From positions 70,998-103,796 of the forward strand of contig JASLYJ010000001.1 in assembly GCA_030739855.1 (NCBI GenBank): a stretch of DNA of 32,799 bases, written 5' to 3'. Below, piece after piece: positions 18,571 through 29,181 of the stretch. This DNA comes from Alphaproteobacteria bacterium (GTDB lineage: Bacteria > Pseudomonadota > Alphaproteobacteria > UBA11136). The notes under the pieces are model-generated. The model ran no database searches, was not told where the DNA came from, and saw nothing but the letters and a program-made list of their open reading frames with translations. Both the position numbers and the translations under genes were made by a program. Each line of letters opens with the position of its first letter. Position 1 is the stretch's first letter.

Positions 18571-19362
18571 ATGGAAAACCAGATGACGCAGATCATGGCT
18601 ATCGTCAATCAAAAAGGAGGGGTGGGAAAAACTACTACTGCCATAAATTTGGCCACAGCCATGGCTGCTACCGGCAAACAGGTTTTGGTCATTGATCTCG
18701 ATCCCCAAGGCAATGCCAGCACCGGACTTGGTATAAGCCAAAAAGACCGACAATTTAGCAGCTATGATCTGCTGATTCGGGAAACTTCCCTAGAGCACGT
18801 CACTACCTCCTCTTTCGTGCCGGGCCTGGACATTGTTCCCTCTAATATGGATCTCTCGGGTGCGGAGATTGAAATGGTAGCCCTTCCCAGGCGCGAATTT
18901 CGCTTGCGCGATAACCTCTCTCACGCTGTCGACGATTATGATTACGTACTGATTGACTGTCCCCCGGCGCTTGGTTTTCTCTCTCTCAACGCCCTAACTG
19001 CGGCGCACACAGTTCTTGTGCCCCTGCAATGCGAATTCTATGCCCTTGAAGGACTGAGCCATCTCATGCGGACCGTAGAGCGTGTCAAGCAAAACCTCAA
19101 TCCATCCCTCGAACTACAAGGTATTGTGTTGACTATGTATGATGGACGCAACAGCTTGTGTGGTCAGGTGGCGGAAGATGTTCGGGGGTTTCTTGGTGAC
19201 AAAGTCTATGACACGGTCATACCTAGGAATGTGCGGGTCTCGGAAGCTCCCTCTTACGGAAAACCGGTGCTACTTTACGACCACCGTTGTGCCGGCGCCA
19301 AGGCCTATATTCATCTCGCAGGCGAAATGTTGCGGCGGGAAAACACCAATAGGGCCCGGTAA
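18571..19362 (+). CDS. parA: Chromosome partitioning ATPase ParA
   Basis: IMAIVNQKGGVGKTTTAINLATAMAATGKQVLVIDLDPQGNASTGLG. Confidence 0.96.
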   Translation: MENQMTQIMAIVNQKGGVGKTTTAINLATAMAATGKQVLVIDLDPQGNASTGLGISQKDRQFSSYDLLIRETSLEHVTTSSFVPGLDIVPSNMDLSGAEIEMVALPRREFRLRDNLSHAVDDYDYVLIDCPPALGFLSLNALTAAHTVLVPLQCEFYALEGLSHLMRTVERVKQNLNPSLELQGIVLTMYDGRNSLCGQVAEDVRGFLGDKVYDTVIPRNVRVSEAPSYGKPVLLYDHRCAGAKAYIHLAGEMLRRENTNRAR

Positions 19363-20265
19363 GTGAACACGGAAAGAGAAGAGAGCAGGAAACGCAAGCT
19401 AGGCAAGGGACTCTCCGCGCTTCTGGGCGACGATGAGGGGGCTTATGCCGAACTTGCTGGCCAGGGTCATTTTACCAAAACGGTTCCCATTGAATTTATC
19501 CACCCGGGAAGGTTCCAGCCCCGGCGAGTGTTCGACGAGGTGGAAATTTTGGGCCTGGTAGATTCTATCAAAAAGCAAGGAATCATCCAGCCGATCCTTG
19601 TACGGCGCCATCCCGATAAACCGATGGCTTATGAAATCATCGCCGGGGAACGGCGGTGGCGCGCGGCGCAAAAGGCGGAGCTGCACGAAATTTTGGTCAG
19701 CATCAAGGATCTCAATGATAGCGAATCACTGGAGATCGCGCTGGTGGAAAATCTACAACGGCAGGATCTTAATCCCCTGGAAGAAGCTGAAGGCTATCAG
19801 CGACTCATTGACGAATTTTCCAATACCCAGGAAGACCTCGCAAAAACCGTGGGCAAAAGCCGCAGCCACGTAGCTAATACGCTGCGCCTGCTAAGCCTTC
19901 CTGACAGCGTCAAGGAGATGGTGGATAAGGGAAAACTCAGCGCTGGCCATGCGCGCGCTCTGGTGGGGGTGAAAAAAAACGAGGCCTTGGCTAAACAAGT
20001 AGTGAAAAAAGGCCTAAATGTGCGCCAAACGGAAGCCTTGGTGCAGACAGAAAGTAAAAGGACACAATTAAAGAAAAACAGGGTGGAGACGGCAGGAAAA
20101 GACCCTGACACCATTGCCGTGGAGCGGGAGATGATGGCTCTACTGGGCCTAGACGTCTCCATTACCTATCGGGAAGGCAGGGGCGGACGTCTCACCATCC
20201 GCTACCAGAGCTTAGAACAGCTGGAAGACGTTCTCGAGCGCCTCAGCCATGAGCCCCGCCATTAA
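19363..20265 (+). CDS. parB: Chromosome partitioning protein ParB
   Basis: RKLGKGLSALLGDD, NPGRFQPRR-like HPGRFQPRRVFDE, AGERRWRAAQKA, VENLQRQDLNPLEEAEGYQRL, HTH KTVGKSRSHVANTLRLLSLP; GTG start. Confidence 0.96.
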   Translation: MNTEREESRKRKLGKGLSALLGDDEGAYAELAGQGHFTKTVPIEFIHPGRFQPRRVFDEVEILGLVDSIKKQGIIQPILVRRHPDKPMAYEIIAGERRWRAAQKAELHEILVSIKDLNDSESLEIALVENLQRQDLNPLEEAEGYQRLIDEFSNTQEDLAKTVGKSRSHVANTLRLLSLPDSVKEMVDKGKLSAGHARALVGVKKNEALAKQVVKKGLNVRQTEALVQTESKRTQLKKNRVETAGKDPDTIAVEREMMALLGLDVSITYREGRGGRLTIRYQSLEQLEDVLERLSHEPRH

Positions 20266-21311
20266 GCCTGGGACGGCGGCTTTTTGGGGGTTGCCTTGAC
20301 CGCCGATGCCAGCGCTAGCAACGTGCGGTGACAAATAGTTTCGGCAGGAAAGCCCGTTGTCTTACAGTCACGCTCGGCATCCATGAGCCGCTGTAATGCG
20401 CTAGACGCACGTTCCGGTGACCACAGGCGAAGCTGAGTGCGGAAGGCACTCTTTACTTTGAAAAAGAGAGGCGGCTTGAGCCCAGAGATAGCACAATCGG
20501 CGGTTAAGCCTTGGGCTATCTGGCCGCTCACAAAATGCAGCCGTCGGAAATGGCCAGCGGTCCACCGGAAAAGCTGGACCGGGGAAACGCCTTCGAGAAA
20601 AACCCGCTCTAGGCTTTTCTCCAGAAGCGCCACATTGCCACTTCCTACCGCATAGGCCACGTCATCTAAAGACAGGACTGAACTGTCGGCGGTACAGGCC
20701 ATGGCGTCATCTAGCGTCACCGTTCCCTCGTCTGCTACATAAAGGGCAAGTTTCATCAGCTCAGCACGAGTAACACTCCGGTCCGTACCAAGAGAACTGG
20801 AAAGATAGGCCAAGGCTGCCCGTGAAACAGAAACACCATGATCCCGCAGGATCTCCTCAATAACTGAGGCAAGCCCAGCGCCTTCATCCCCATAACAGGG
20901 AAGAGCCGCGGCCAGGGAAGAGTCTTCGAAAGCCTTGCGCAGGCTGGAGCGAGCGGAAAGCTCTTCGGCTTCAACGAGGATCAGGGATTCTCCCACGGGA
21001 TCGGAAAAAAAGGATTTGAAAACAGGGGTTAAACTATCCACTGCCTTGCGGATAAAAACTACGCGGCTTCCCCCGATCAGGGAGAGAGCCGCGGCTTCAT
21101 CGGCTAGGCGCGCTGAATCGTTCGCTAGGGTTTCCCCATAGAGCGCGGTGCAGCGAAAGGGATCAGACAAGTCCTCGCCCAACACATTGCGGGCGAGGAT
21201 CTCGGTACGTTCGCGAACCAGTCCGCCATCGGGCCCGTAGACCAGAATTGCCCGGACAGCACTGTCCGGCTGTCGAAGAAAGGAGGCAATCTGGGCGGGC
21301 TTGATTTTCAT
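20262..21311 (-). CDS. holA: DNA polymerase III delta subunit
   Basis: MKIKPAQIASFLRQPDSAVRAILVYGPDGGLVRERTEIL; RFFWTAGHFRRL-type region; conserved parB-holA-lptE-leuS order. Confidence 0.9.
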   Translation of the reverse strand: MKIKPAQIASFLRQPDSAVRAILVYGPDGGLVRERTEILARNVLGEDLSDPFRCTALYGETLANDSARLADEAAALSLIGGSRVVFIRKAVDSLTPVFKSFFSDPVGESLILVEAEELSARSSLRKAFEDSSLAAALPCYGDEGAGLASVIEEILRDHGVSVSRAALAYLSSSLGTDRSVTRAELMKLALYVADEGTVTLDDAMACTADSSVLSLDDVAYAVGSGNVALLEKSLERVFLEGVSPVQLFRWTAGHFRRLHFVSGQIAQGLTADCAISGLKPPLFFKVKSAFRTQLRLWSPERASSALQRLMDAERDCKTTGFPAETICHRTLLALASAVKATPKKPPSQA

Positions 21312-21329
21312 GGGATCACCACCGACTTG

Positions 21330-21932
21330 TCACCGCGCCGTCTCTTCTTTCCGTTCCAGGCGTTTTTGCTTTTCTTTCTCTTTGTTCCGTTTGATCCAGT
21401 ATTTCCTCGCAGCCTTGTTGCCTTCAGGGTCGCTGGAAAAGAGAAGGGAAAGACGCAACTTAATATCCTGGGCAATGGCTCTCAGAGAATGGTTCATGGC
21501 ATCTTTCTTCGAACTCAGGGTAGCGAAGTCGGAATCAAGAATGTCATATCCACTTGTTGCCCCGCTAGTGCCGCTCAATATTTTAGCTTGGTCACTTGTG
21601 CGAAGTAAGGAATAGGAAGCCATTACTTGCATAATCGCTCGCGTGGCACGGTCATTGCGGCGGATGCCTAGATTTCTGATAGAAGATTCCACGGTTACAT
21701 CCAACATATAGGAAAGATGTGTAGATTGGCCTTTTGGTGTTAGCTGGTCCATCAGCATATTTTTCAAAATTTGCCCTTTGCGATCTGCAATGTTGTGGAT
21801 CTCTATGGTCGCCAGTTCGGGCTGGGTGTTTTGCTTTCCCTTTAGGTAAAGGGGGCTAAAGCCGCAACCAGAAAGAAGCGCAACAAGAACCAACAAAGAT
21901 GCGGTTCGATGGAAATGTCTAAGCCACCACAT
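21330..21932 (-). CDS. lptE: LPS assembly lipoprotein LptE
   Basis: Lipobox [11 protein letters not shown]; secreted small protein adjacent to leuS and holA; starts inside the end of leuS (14-bp overlap). Confidence 0.82.
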   Translation of the reverse strand: MWWLRHFHRTASLLVLVALLSGCGFSPLYLKGKQNTQPELATIEIHNIADRKGQILKNMLMDQLTPKGQSTHLSYMLDVTVESSIRNLGIRRNDRATRAIMQVMASYSLLRTSDQAKILSGTSGATSGYDILDSDFATLSSKKDAMNHSLRAIAQDIKLRLSLLFSSDPEGNKAARKYWIKRNKEKEKQKRLERKEETAR

Positions 21933-24492
21933 TGATTATCCTATTTGCGACAACGATAACACGACGCACCGGCTTGTCACCCACCACGCGGGAAACTTCC
22001 GGTAAGTTTAAGGCCGCTATTTCGGCCATTGCCTGATCGAGGTTGCGGGGAAGCTGGATGGTAGCACGAAGTTTGCCGTTGACCTGTACCGCTACCGTCA
22101 CCTCCTCATCCACGATAAGGCTAGAATCCGCCTCGGGCCAGGGACCGGCTACGAGCATTTCGGTGCGACCAAGAAGGGCCCAGAGCTCTTCAGCAAGGTG
22201 GGGTATTATGGGAGCAAGCAGGCGGGCTACGGTTTCGTAGCCTTCGCGCAGCACCCAGCCAAGGGCCGCAGCGTCACTTCCGGCATCCTCGCTGGTCTCC
22301 AGCGCAAAAAGATGATTTGTAAACTCTCGTATTCTCGCCACGGCGCGGTTAAAGCGGAATTTTTCGAGATCGGCGGTGACGGTGGCGATGGTCTTGTGGG
22401 CGAGACGTCTAGTTTCCAGCGCGGCGCCAGTGATGTTGTAAGGTGGTCCGGCGGCTACGGCAGCGAGGGGAACCGGTGGTTCGGTCATCATGCGCCATAG
22501 TTTGTTGAGATAGCGCCAGACTCCTTCTGCGCCCGTTTCTGACCATTCAATGTCGCGCTCAGGCGGACTATCTGACAACATAAATAACCGCGCTGTATCG
22601 GCACCGTACTTCTCAATAATGGCTGCAGGATCCACCACGTTCTTGCACGATTTGCTCATTTTTTTTATGCGCCCAACGGTGACGGCGGAACCATCGGAAG
22701 CTCTCACAAGGGTTCCATCTTCGCGGCGCTGGACGTCATCGGGAAAAAGCCAATCCCCCGTCTCATCGCGATAGGTTTCGTGACAGATCATGCCTTGGGT
22801 TAACAGGCTCACGAACGGTTCCTTGACTCCGCCATAACCGCATTTAAGAAGCGCGCGGGTAAAGAAACGAGAGTAGAGAAGATGCAAAACGGCATGCTCG
22901 ATGCCACCGATATACTGGTCCACCGGCATCCAGTAATTCACGGCCTCACGGTCAAAAGCCGTTTCCGCATAGGGCGAGCAGAAACGGGTAAAATACCAAG
23001 AGGATTCAAAAAAAGTGTCGAAAGTATCGGTTTCCCGCTGAGCTAGTTTTCCACATTCCGGGCAGTTCGCGTCTTTCCAGTTAGGGTGGCGTTCCAGAGG
23101 GTTGCCAGGCTGGTCGAAAGAAACATCTTCGGGCAGCGTTACGGGAAGGTCTTCTTCGGGTACCGGGACAATGCCGCACTCGCCGCAATGAATCACAGGA
23201 ATGGGACAGCCCCAATAGCGCTGGCGGGAAACTCCCCAATCCCGGAGACGGTACAGGGTAACGGCTTCGCCTTGGCCGGTTTTGGAAAGACGCGTGATGG
23301 CCGCTGTGACGGCCTCATTTCTTTTCAGCCCGTTAAGGAAGTCGGAACCTATCATAATGCCGTCGCCGGTGACGGCTGTATCTCCGATTTCGAAAAGCTT
23401 ACCATCAGGTGAGACCACGGGAATCACCGGCAGAGCGTATTTGTGGGCAAACTCCAGATCGCGTTGGTCATGAGCGGGGCAGCCGAAAATAGCACCGCTA
23501 CCGTACTCCATTAACACGAAGTTGGCCACGTAAAGGGGTAGAGTTTTCCCCTTCAAGAAAGGGTGATGGATTTTTATTCCAGTATCGTAACCTTCTTTCT
23601 CAGCTGCTTCGATGACCGCTTCGCTGGTACCAAGGGCATGACATTTATCAATAAATTCAGATAATTGTTTGTTTTTGGCCGCAAGCTCAGTAGCGAGGGG
23701 ATGGTCTGGTGCTATGGCGCAGAAGGAGGCGCCGAACAGAGTGTCGGGGCGAGTAGTAAAAACTTTAAGCCGGTCGTCACGCCCTTCAATGGCGAAAAAC
23801 ACATGGGCACCTTCCGAGCGGCCGATCCATTTCTCCTGCATCAGCCGGACCTGATCGGGCCATGCTTTCAGCGAGGCTAGGGAATCCAGAAGATCGTCGG
23901 CGAAATCAGTAATGCGCAGGAACCATTGATGCAGTGTGTGCCGTTCCACCGGTGCGCCCGAACGCCAACCACAGCCGTCCACCACCTGTTCATTGGCGAG
24001 AACCGTCTGGTCTACGGGGTCCCAGTTGACCAGCGATTCCTTACGATAGGCAATTCCCTTGGCAAGGAAATCGAGAAATATTTTCTGTTCATGGCGGTAA
24101 TAGCTGGGGTCGCAGGTGGCGATCTCCCGCGACCAGTCATAGGACAGTCCCATGGATTTAAGCTGGTCGCGCATGCTCTCAATATTCTGCCGCGTCCATT
24201 GGCTGGGTGGCACCTTGTTTTCCATGGCTGCATTCTCTGCAGGCAAGCCGAAAGCATCCCATCCCATGGGATGTAGCACGTTAAATCCCTGTGCTCGCTT
24301 GAACCGGGCAACTACGTCCCCCAATGTATAATTACGCACGTGACCCATATGCATGCGGCCCGAAGGGTAGGGAAACATCTCGAGTACATAAAATTTGGGA
24401 TGCGACGACACGTTATCTACGGCAAAACAAGCGCCTTTTTCCCAGGCGCGCTGCCATTTTTTTTCCGTTTCCTTGAAGTTGTAACGTGTCAT
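21919..24492 (-). CDS. leuS: Leucyl-tRNA synthetase
   Basis: [30 protein letters not shown] (HIGH) and [12 protein letters not shown] (KMSKS). Start at [17 protein letters not shown] (24492). Confidence 0.97.
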   Translation of the reverse strand: MTRYNFKETEKKWQRAWEKGACFAVDNVSSHPKFYVLEMFPYPSGRMHMGHVRNYTLGDVVARFKRAQGFNVLHPMGWDAFGLPAENAAMENKVPPSQWTRQNIESMRDQLKSMGLSYDWSREIATCDPSYYRHEQKIFLDFLAKGIAYRKESLVNWDPVDQTVLANEQVVDGCGWRSGAPVERHTLHQWFLRITDFADDLLDSLASLKAWPDQVRLMQEKWIGRSEGAHVFFAIEGRDDRLKVFTTRPDTLFGASFCAIAPDHPLATELAAKNKQLSEFIDKCHALGTSEAVIEAAEKEGYDTGIKIHHPFLKGKTLPLYVANFVLMEYGSGAIFGCPAHDQRDLEFAHKYALPVIPVVSPDGKLFEIGDTAVTGDGIMIGSDFLNGLKRNEAVTAAITRLSKTGQGEAVTLYRLRDWGVSRQRYWGCPIPVIHCGECGIVPVPEEDLPVTLPEDVSFDQPGNPLERHPNWKDANCPECGKLAQRETDTFDTFFESSWYFTRFCSPYAETAFDREAVNYWMPVDQYIGGIEHAVLHLLYSRFFTRALLKCGYGGVKEPFVSLLTQGMICHETYRDETGDWLFPDDVQRREDGTLVRASDGSAVTVGRIKKMSKSCKNVVDPAAIIEKYGADTARLFMLSDSPPERDIEWSETGAEGVWRYLNKLWRMMTEPPVPLAAVAAGPPYNITGAALETRRLAHKTIATVTADLEKFRFNRAVARIREFTNHLFALETSEDAGSDAAALGWVLREGYETVARLLAPIIPHLAEELWALLGRTEMLVAGPWPEADSSLIVDEEVTVAVQVNGKLRATIQLPRNLDQAMAEIAALNLPEVSRVVGDKPVRRVIVVANRIINVVA

Positions 24493-24659
24493 CTCGTAAA
24501 CCGGCTCTATACACACAGGCACGAATAAAAACGTTCCGATATGGAAGCGACACTTTCCTTTGTCTGCACCCCAGAACTGGAAGCTGGATCATAGATGGGA
24601 AGCGTCATGAACACCACAAGGTCACTTTTGTTTACAGGAACGTCCTCCACATTCTTCGC

Positions 24660-25358
24660 CTAAGGCGCAGAGAGCGGGACTGTAGGCTTCTCAAGGACAA
24701 ATCCTTCAATAGCGGCGATCCCGGCTGCGCCGCTTTGGGAGAGGCGGCGCACATTGCCGGTATGAATACCGCCTAGGGCATAAACCGGAAGCGGTGCGCC
24801 CCGCGCTAGCAGGGAAAATCGCAAAGGCCCCAACGCGCTCCGACCGGGGTGACTGGTGGTGGTAAAAACGGGAGAAAGCAGCGCAGCATGAATTCCCAGG
24901 CGCGCCGCCTTTTCCAATGCAGCACGGGAATGGGCGCTAACAGTGAATATCCTGCGTGGCGGGAGCCGGAGCAAACCACCCGTTATTTGTGCCGGAGTAC
25001 GAAGCGCCACTTCTGGCAGATGAAGACCGTGGGTGCCGAGATGCAAGGCAAAATCCACATCTGTCCGATTTGCCACGGCAAACAAAAGATGTGCTCTGCG
25101 CCGGTGGCAAAGCTCTAGGAGTCTTCGGGCAAGGGGACGTCGTTCGGGATTATGGTAATCTCGCAACAGAACGGCGGCACCTCTGGGCAGGGCCTCGACG
25201 ACGGTAAGGCTTTGATTGCGGTATTTTTCATCAACCACCAGAATAGACCGAGGCAGACGGCTAGCGTCACGCGTGTTACCCTTCACGCAGGCGCGCCGCG
25301 AAAGGGCGGCGGAAAGATACGCTAATTTTTGGCATAAACCGCAAACGCCTGCTGTCAT
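24660..25358 (-). CDS. ThiE/TenI-like thiamine phosphate synthase family protein
   Basis: VANRTDVDFALHLGTHGLHLPE, TVSAHSRAALEKAARLGIHAALLSPVF, PVYALGGIHTGNVRRLSQSGAAGIAAIEGF. Start at MTAGVCGLCQKL (25358). Confidence 0.82.
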   Translation of the reverse strand: MTAGVCGLCQKLAYLSAALSRRACVKGNTRDASRLPRSILVVDEKYRNQSLTVVEALPRGAAVLLRDYHNPERRPLARRLLELCHRRRAHLLFAVANRTDVDFALHLGTHGLHLPEVALRTPAQITGGLLRLPPRRIFTVSAHSRAALEKAARLGIHAALLSPVFTTTSHPGRSALGPLRFSLLARGAPLPVYALGGIHTGNVRRLSQSGAAGIAAIEGFVLEKPTVPLSAP

Positions 25359-25466
25359 GGGTTTCCTTCTTATCCGGCGACGGGTACCAGGAGGGCTTTG
25401 AAAGAAATACGGCTTCAAATTCTCTCCTTGCAGTTCGGTAGCGCCCTCCTTAATGGTGCTTGTGTT

Positions 25467-26177
25467 ATGATAGAACGCAAACCTCAAACCGGGGGTGCCA
25501 CTACGATTCTTGAAAATCTCCGGATCGTAACAGAGGGAATCATTTCCATGGCGAAAGCCGCTGGTCGTGATCCGGATGCGGTGACCCTAGTTGCGGTATC
25601 AAAACTCCAGGATAAAGGCAAGATCCGTCAGGCCCTCGATGCGGGTCACCGGGTTTTCGGTGAAAACCGGGTGCAGGAGGCCAAGGCGAAGTGGTCGCAC
25701 TTCAAGGGTGATTATCCCGACCTCAAACTACATCTTATTGGCCCCCTGCAGACCAACAAAGCCCGCGACGCCGTGCGTCTGTTCGATGTTATTGAGAGCC
25801 TGGACCGGCCGAAACTGGCACGCACCCTGGCTGAAATCATGAAGAGAGATGGTCGACGTCCCGATTGTTTCATCCAGGTCAATACTGGCGAGGAACCGCA
25901 AAAAGCAGGTGTCCTTCCCGCAGATGCTGACGCCCTTATTTCTACCTGCCGCGACGAGCTGGGGCTACCAGTGACGGGACTTATGTGCATTCCTCCTCAG
26001 GACGAGGAACCTTCGCTACATTTTGCCCTGCTGGACGACATTGCTCACCGCAACAGGCTTGCCTTCCTGAGTATGGGAATGAGCAATGACTATCCCATTG
26101 CCGTACGTTTCGGCGCCACACATGTACGCGTGGGCACAGGTGTTTTCGGCCCCCGTCCAGCGCCGACTGTTGTGTGA
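25467..26177 (+). CDS. yggS: YggS family PLP homeostasis protein
   Basis: VTLVAVSKLQDKGKIRQALDAGHRVFGENRVQEAKAKW, LHLIGPLQTNKA, QVNTGEEPQKAGV, LSMGMSNDYPIAVRFGATHVRVGTGVFG. Confidence 0.95.
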   Translation: MIERKPQTGGATTILENLRIVTEGIISMAKAAGRDPDAVTLVAVSKLQDKGKIRQALDAGHRVFGENRVQEAKAKWSHFKGDYPDLKLHLIGPLQTNKARDAVRLFDVIESLDRPKLARTLAEIMKRDGRRPDCFIQVNTGEEPQKAGVLPADADALISTCRDELGLPVTGLMCIPPQDEEPSLHFALLDDIAHRNRLAFLSMGMSNDYPIAVRFGATHVRVGTGVFGPRPAPTVV

Positions 26178-26195
26178 GCGGGTTTTCTTTTGGCT

Positions 26196-26771
26196 CTATT
26201 CACAGGCCCGGATATCGATTCCCGTGTTCGGCGCGACGGCGGCGAGAATGTCGAGAACATCACTGCGGGCCACGGTAACGCAGCCTTCCGTGGGGGTATA
26301 ATCCGGTGTTGCCAGATGAAGAAAAATGGCACTACCCATGCCGTGGCACACGGGTGCGTCGTTATGGCCGATGACCACGATCACGTCGTAAGCTTCATCC
26401 TCACGCCACAGAGTTTCACAATGCCCTCTATGGGGAAGAGTAACGGCTCGGTTGTAGCCGGGATCGCCGGGGTCGTCGCACCAACCGTCCTCTGGTTTTA
26501 GGGGGCGGATGGGAAGAATGGTCCGTGGCGCATCAAGACGGTCGGGACGATAGAAAACCCGGCGCAACGGAAAACGCCCTGCGGGCGTGGTGCCGTCGCC
26601 TTCGCGTTTGTCGGGGACGACCCCGCCCCGCCCTAAGGCACAGTTGTAACGAAGGTCGCTAAAAACTAAAGTGCCTGTCCGGCTCCCGGTAGTGTCGGGG
26701 ATGACTACCATATCCATGACCGGAGTATAACCATCGGTAGCCTGCCGCCACCAGAAGGCAGTTGGGGACAT
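26196..26771 (-). CDS. L,D-transpeptidase (YkuD) family protein
   Basis: VVIGHNDAPVCHGMGSAIFLHLATPDYTPTEGCVTVARSDVLDIL, matching the YkuD catalytic HX...(S/T)XGC(V) signature. Confidence 0.85.
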   Translation of the reverse strand: MSPTAFWWRQATDGYTPVMDMVVIPDTTGSRTGTLVFSDLRYNCALGRGGVVPDKREGDGTTPAGRFPLRRVFYRPDRLDAPRTILPIRPLKPEDGWCDDPGDPGYNRAVTLPHRGHCETLWREDEAYDVIVVIGHNDAPVCHGMGSAIFLHLATPDYTPTEGCVTVARSDVLDILAAVAPNTGIDIRACE

Positions 26772-26868
26772 GTTCTAGACAAAAGGAAAAAACTACCCTT
26801 TAGCTAGTGTTGTGACCGCTCTTTTGTCCGCTTCAAAAAAGATTTCGGAAACAGGCGCCAAAAGAGAA

Positions 26869-28137
26869 TTATAGCATGTGGCCGCCACGTCGGGCTTTGG
26901 TCTGCAAGTAGGTTTTATTATGGTCGTTGGCGGGGAAGATATGGGGCACCCGCTCTTCCACTGTGATGGCGCACCGCTCCAGCGCCGCCACCTTGTGGGG
27001 GTTGTTGGTGAGCAGCCGCACACGGGAAAAGCCCAAGTCGCTAAGCATTTGGGCAGCTGCCGAAAAGACGCGTTCATCAGCCTCGAAACCAAGCTGTTCA
27101 TTTGCCTCAAAAGTGTCGAAACCGTGGTCTTGTAGACGGTAGGCACGAAGCTTGTTTACCAACCCGATGCCTCGGCCTTCCTGGGTCAAATAGAGCAGAA
27201 TGCCATTGCCGTTTTCGACGATGGTAACTAACGCCCCGTGGAGTTGTTCGCCACAGTCACAGCGCAAACTTTCCAGAAGGTCTCCGGTGAAACAAGAGGA
27301 ATGAATCCGCGTCAGAACAGGCTGCTTCGGCGCTGGGTTGCCGATGACAATGGCAAGATGTTCCTGGTTGCCATTCTCGGGGCGATAAACATGAATTTTG
27401 GCCTTTTCGGTCAACGCTAGCGGCACCCTAGCTGTAACTACGGGAACGAGAGTGCCGTCAGAAGAACCGCGGCTAGCCAGCACATCTTCTGCGCAAACCG
27501 TCAGCAATCCGGCGCTTAGCGCCCATTGTTGTGCGAGCTTAACGAGATCGTTTCCCTCGGCGTCGAAAAGGGAGACGTCCAAAGGGACCGTCACGCAGGC
27601 TGGTAACAGACAGGCTATCCGGGCCAGGGCAAGCGATGCATCATAGATGCTGCCGGGCTTGGCCGGTGTTGCGGGAAGGTGGGCAAAGGGACCCGCTGCC
27701 TCCTTGCTGGTGGGATCGGCAAGCCCGGCCAGAAGCTGCGCATCGAAATCCGTGGGCAGGGGAAGCACGAGAATAGAATTAGCTTCCAGTTTCTTGTCCT
27801 CTTTTGCTCTGCTACCCATAGCGGAGGAAAGAATCAGGACCTCGCCGCGGCGCGCCGTCAAAATTAGGGAGGCCCGCCCTTGCGGCGGTATCTTCGGCGA
27901 GGATGGAGCGGGCGCTAGTGTCAGGAGTCTCTCGAGGTCGGCATTAGAAACGGTTTCCGCCGCCTGTACCAATAAGGCAGCAGCAGCATCTTTTGTTGCG
28001 TCTGCAAGAAGAAGGACGGGGATGCCCCGCCGCAAGTCGGCAACGGCGCGTTCCACGGCAATACCACTATGTGCCGTCACACCGGCCGTTGAAGTGACGG
28101 CCTTTTCTTTGGAGGACTCTTTCGGTGACTGCGACAT
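26869..28137 (-). CDS. ribA: GTP cyclohydrolase II with divergent N-terminal domain
   Basis: RIHSSCFTGDLLESLRCDCGEQL (zinc-binding), YLTQEGRGIGLVNKLRAYRLQD, RLLTNNPHKVAAL; N-terminal ~190 aa resembles a degenerate RibB-like domain. Confidence 0.92.
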   Translation of the reverse strand: MSQSPKESSKEKAVTSTAGVTAHSGIAVERAVADLRRGIPVLLLADATKDAAAALLVQAAETVSNADLERLLTLAPAPSSPKIPPQGRASLILTARRGEVLILSSAMGSRAKEDKKLEANSILVLPLPTDFDAQLLAGLADPTSKEAAGPFAHLPATPAKPGSIYDASLALARIACLLPACVTVPLDVSLFDAEGNDLVKLAQQWALSAGLLTVCAEDVLASRGSSDGTLVPVVTARVPLALTEKAKIHVYRPENGNQEHLAIVIGNPAPKQPVLTRIHSSCFTGDLLESLRCDCGEQLHGALVTIVENGNGILLYLTQEGRGIGLVNKLRAYRLQDHGFDTFEANEQLGFEADERVFSAAAQMLSDLGFSRVRLLTNNPHKVAALERCAITVEERVPHIFPANDHNKTYLQTKARRGGHML

Positions 28138-28422
28138 GGCTGTGTTTTTATAGTAAAAATTCTTCTTTGGGACCGGCAGACACGTCTACGCCACATCATC
28201 CTGGATATGTAGGCAAGGGTAAACCGGTGGGAGCCAAAAGGACTATGCACGCAGGTAGTGCCGCGTCAAGCACTCACCCGGCCGCCGTCGTTTTTCTGCG
28301 CTGTGCTAGGTGACCCCGTGACTCCATCTGTTCAATTTTTCCCTGGCGGATGGTCTCGCCAGGACTAGGACATCGTGATATATAATACTCTGGCAAAGCG
28401 GAGGAAGTGGGCGTTTGGAGCC

Positions 28423-29112
28423 ATGGCGGCAGCTAAAAAAATCCTGCTGATGGAAGATGACGTTACCTTGCGGCAGTTGCTTTCCGAACAGTTGGAACTG
28501 TACGAAGAATTTTCTACCACCGAGACTGACTGTGGGAGCAAAGGTCTGGAACAAGCCCGTTCCGGCCAGTTTGATGCGATTCTGCTCGATGTGAGCCTTT
28601 CGGACACGGACGGGAGTGAGGTCTGCCACCTCATGCGCCAGTCCGGGGTCAAGGTCCCCATCATTATGCTGACAGCGGTTGACACCGACGCCAATACTAT
28701 CCTTGGCCTTAATGCTGGAGCTAATGACTGTGTCTCAAAACCTTTTCGTATCGACACTCTGCTGGCTCGGCTCCGGGCCCAATTGCGCCGGCACGAACAG
28801 AGCAAAGACGCCGTTTTTACTATCGGTCCCTACAGTTTTAGTCCCAGCGCCAAGATGCTTCAGAACAAGGAGGGAGACCACGAGATCCGCCTAACCGAGA
28901 AGGAGACGGCGATTCTGCAATTCCTTTGCCGTGCCGGCAACAAGCCCACGGACCGCGATGTCCTTCTCAACGAAGTCTGGGGCTACAACACTGGTGTTAC
29001 CACCCACACCCTGGAAACTCATATTTATAGGCTACGTCAGAAGATAGAGGAGAATCCTTCCGAGGCACGGATTCTCGTCACCGAACAGAGCGGGTACCGA
29101 CTCATTCTCTAA
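28423..29112 (+). CDS. OmpR/PhoB-family response regulator
   Basis: Receiver KKILLMEDDVTLRQLLSEQLE...ILLDVSLSDTDGSEV...KPFRIDTLLARLRA plus winged helix LTEKETAILQFLCRAGNKPTDRDVLLNEVWGYN...HIYRLRQKIEENPS. Start at MAAAKK (28423). Confidence 0.92.
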   Translation: MAAAKKILLMEDDVTLRQLLSEQLELYEEFSTTETDCGSKGLEQARSGQFDAILLDVSLSDTDGSEVCHLMRQSGVKVPIIMLTAVDTDANTILGLNAGANDCVSKPFRIDTLLARLRAQLRRHEQSKDAVFTIGPYSFSPSAKMLQNKEGDHEIRLTEKETAILQFLCRAGNKPTDRDVLLNEVWGYNTGVTTHTLETHIYRLRQKIEENPSEARILVTEQSGYRLIL

Positions 29113-29119
29113 AAATTTT

Positions 29120-29170
29120 GCTGGCGCGACGTTCTGCGAGTAAAGAGAAAACGCCAGCTTTGTTCTTTGA
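29120..29170 (+). terminator. Possible terminator downstream of the response regulator
   Basis: GCTGGCG (29120-29126) / CGCCAGC (29152-29158), 7-bp arms with a 25-nt loop, followed by TTTGTTCTTT. Confidence 0.45.
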
Positions 29171-29181
29171 ATGGTCCTGAT

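Noticed and set aside
24493-24659. 48-codon open frame following the thiE-like stop codon, before leuS
   Set aside because: In frame with the thiE-like gene but no recognisable homology or start; probably chance in an intergenic gap.
27647-28153. 168-aa plus-strand ORF opposite ribA
   Set aside because: Antisense shadow ORF; Ala/Arg/Ser-rich without a domain.
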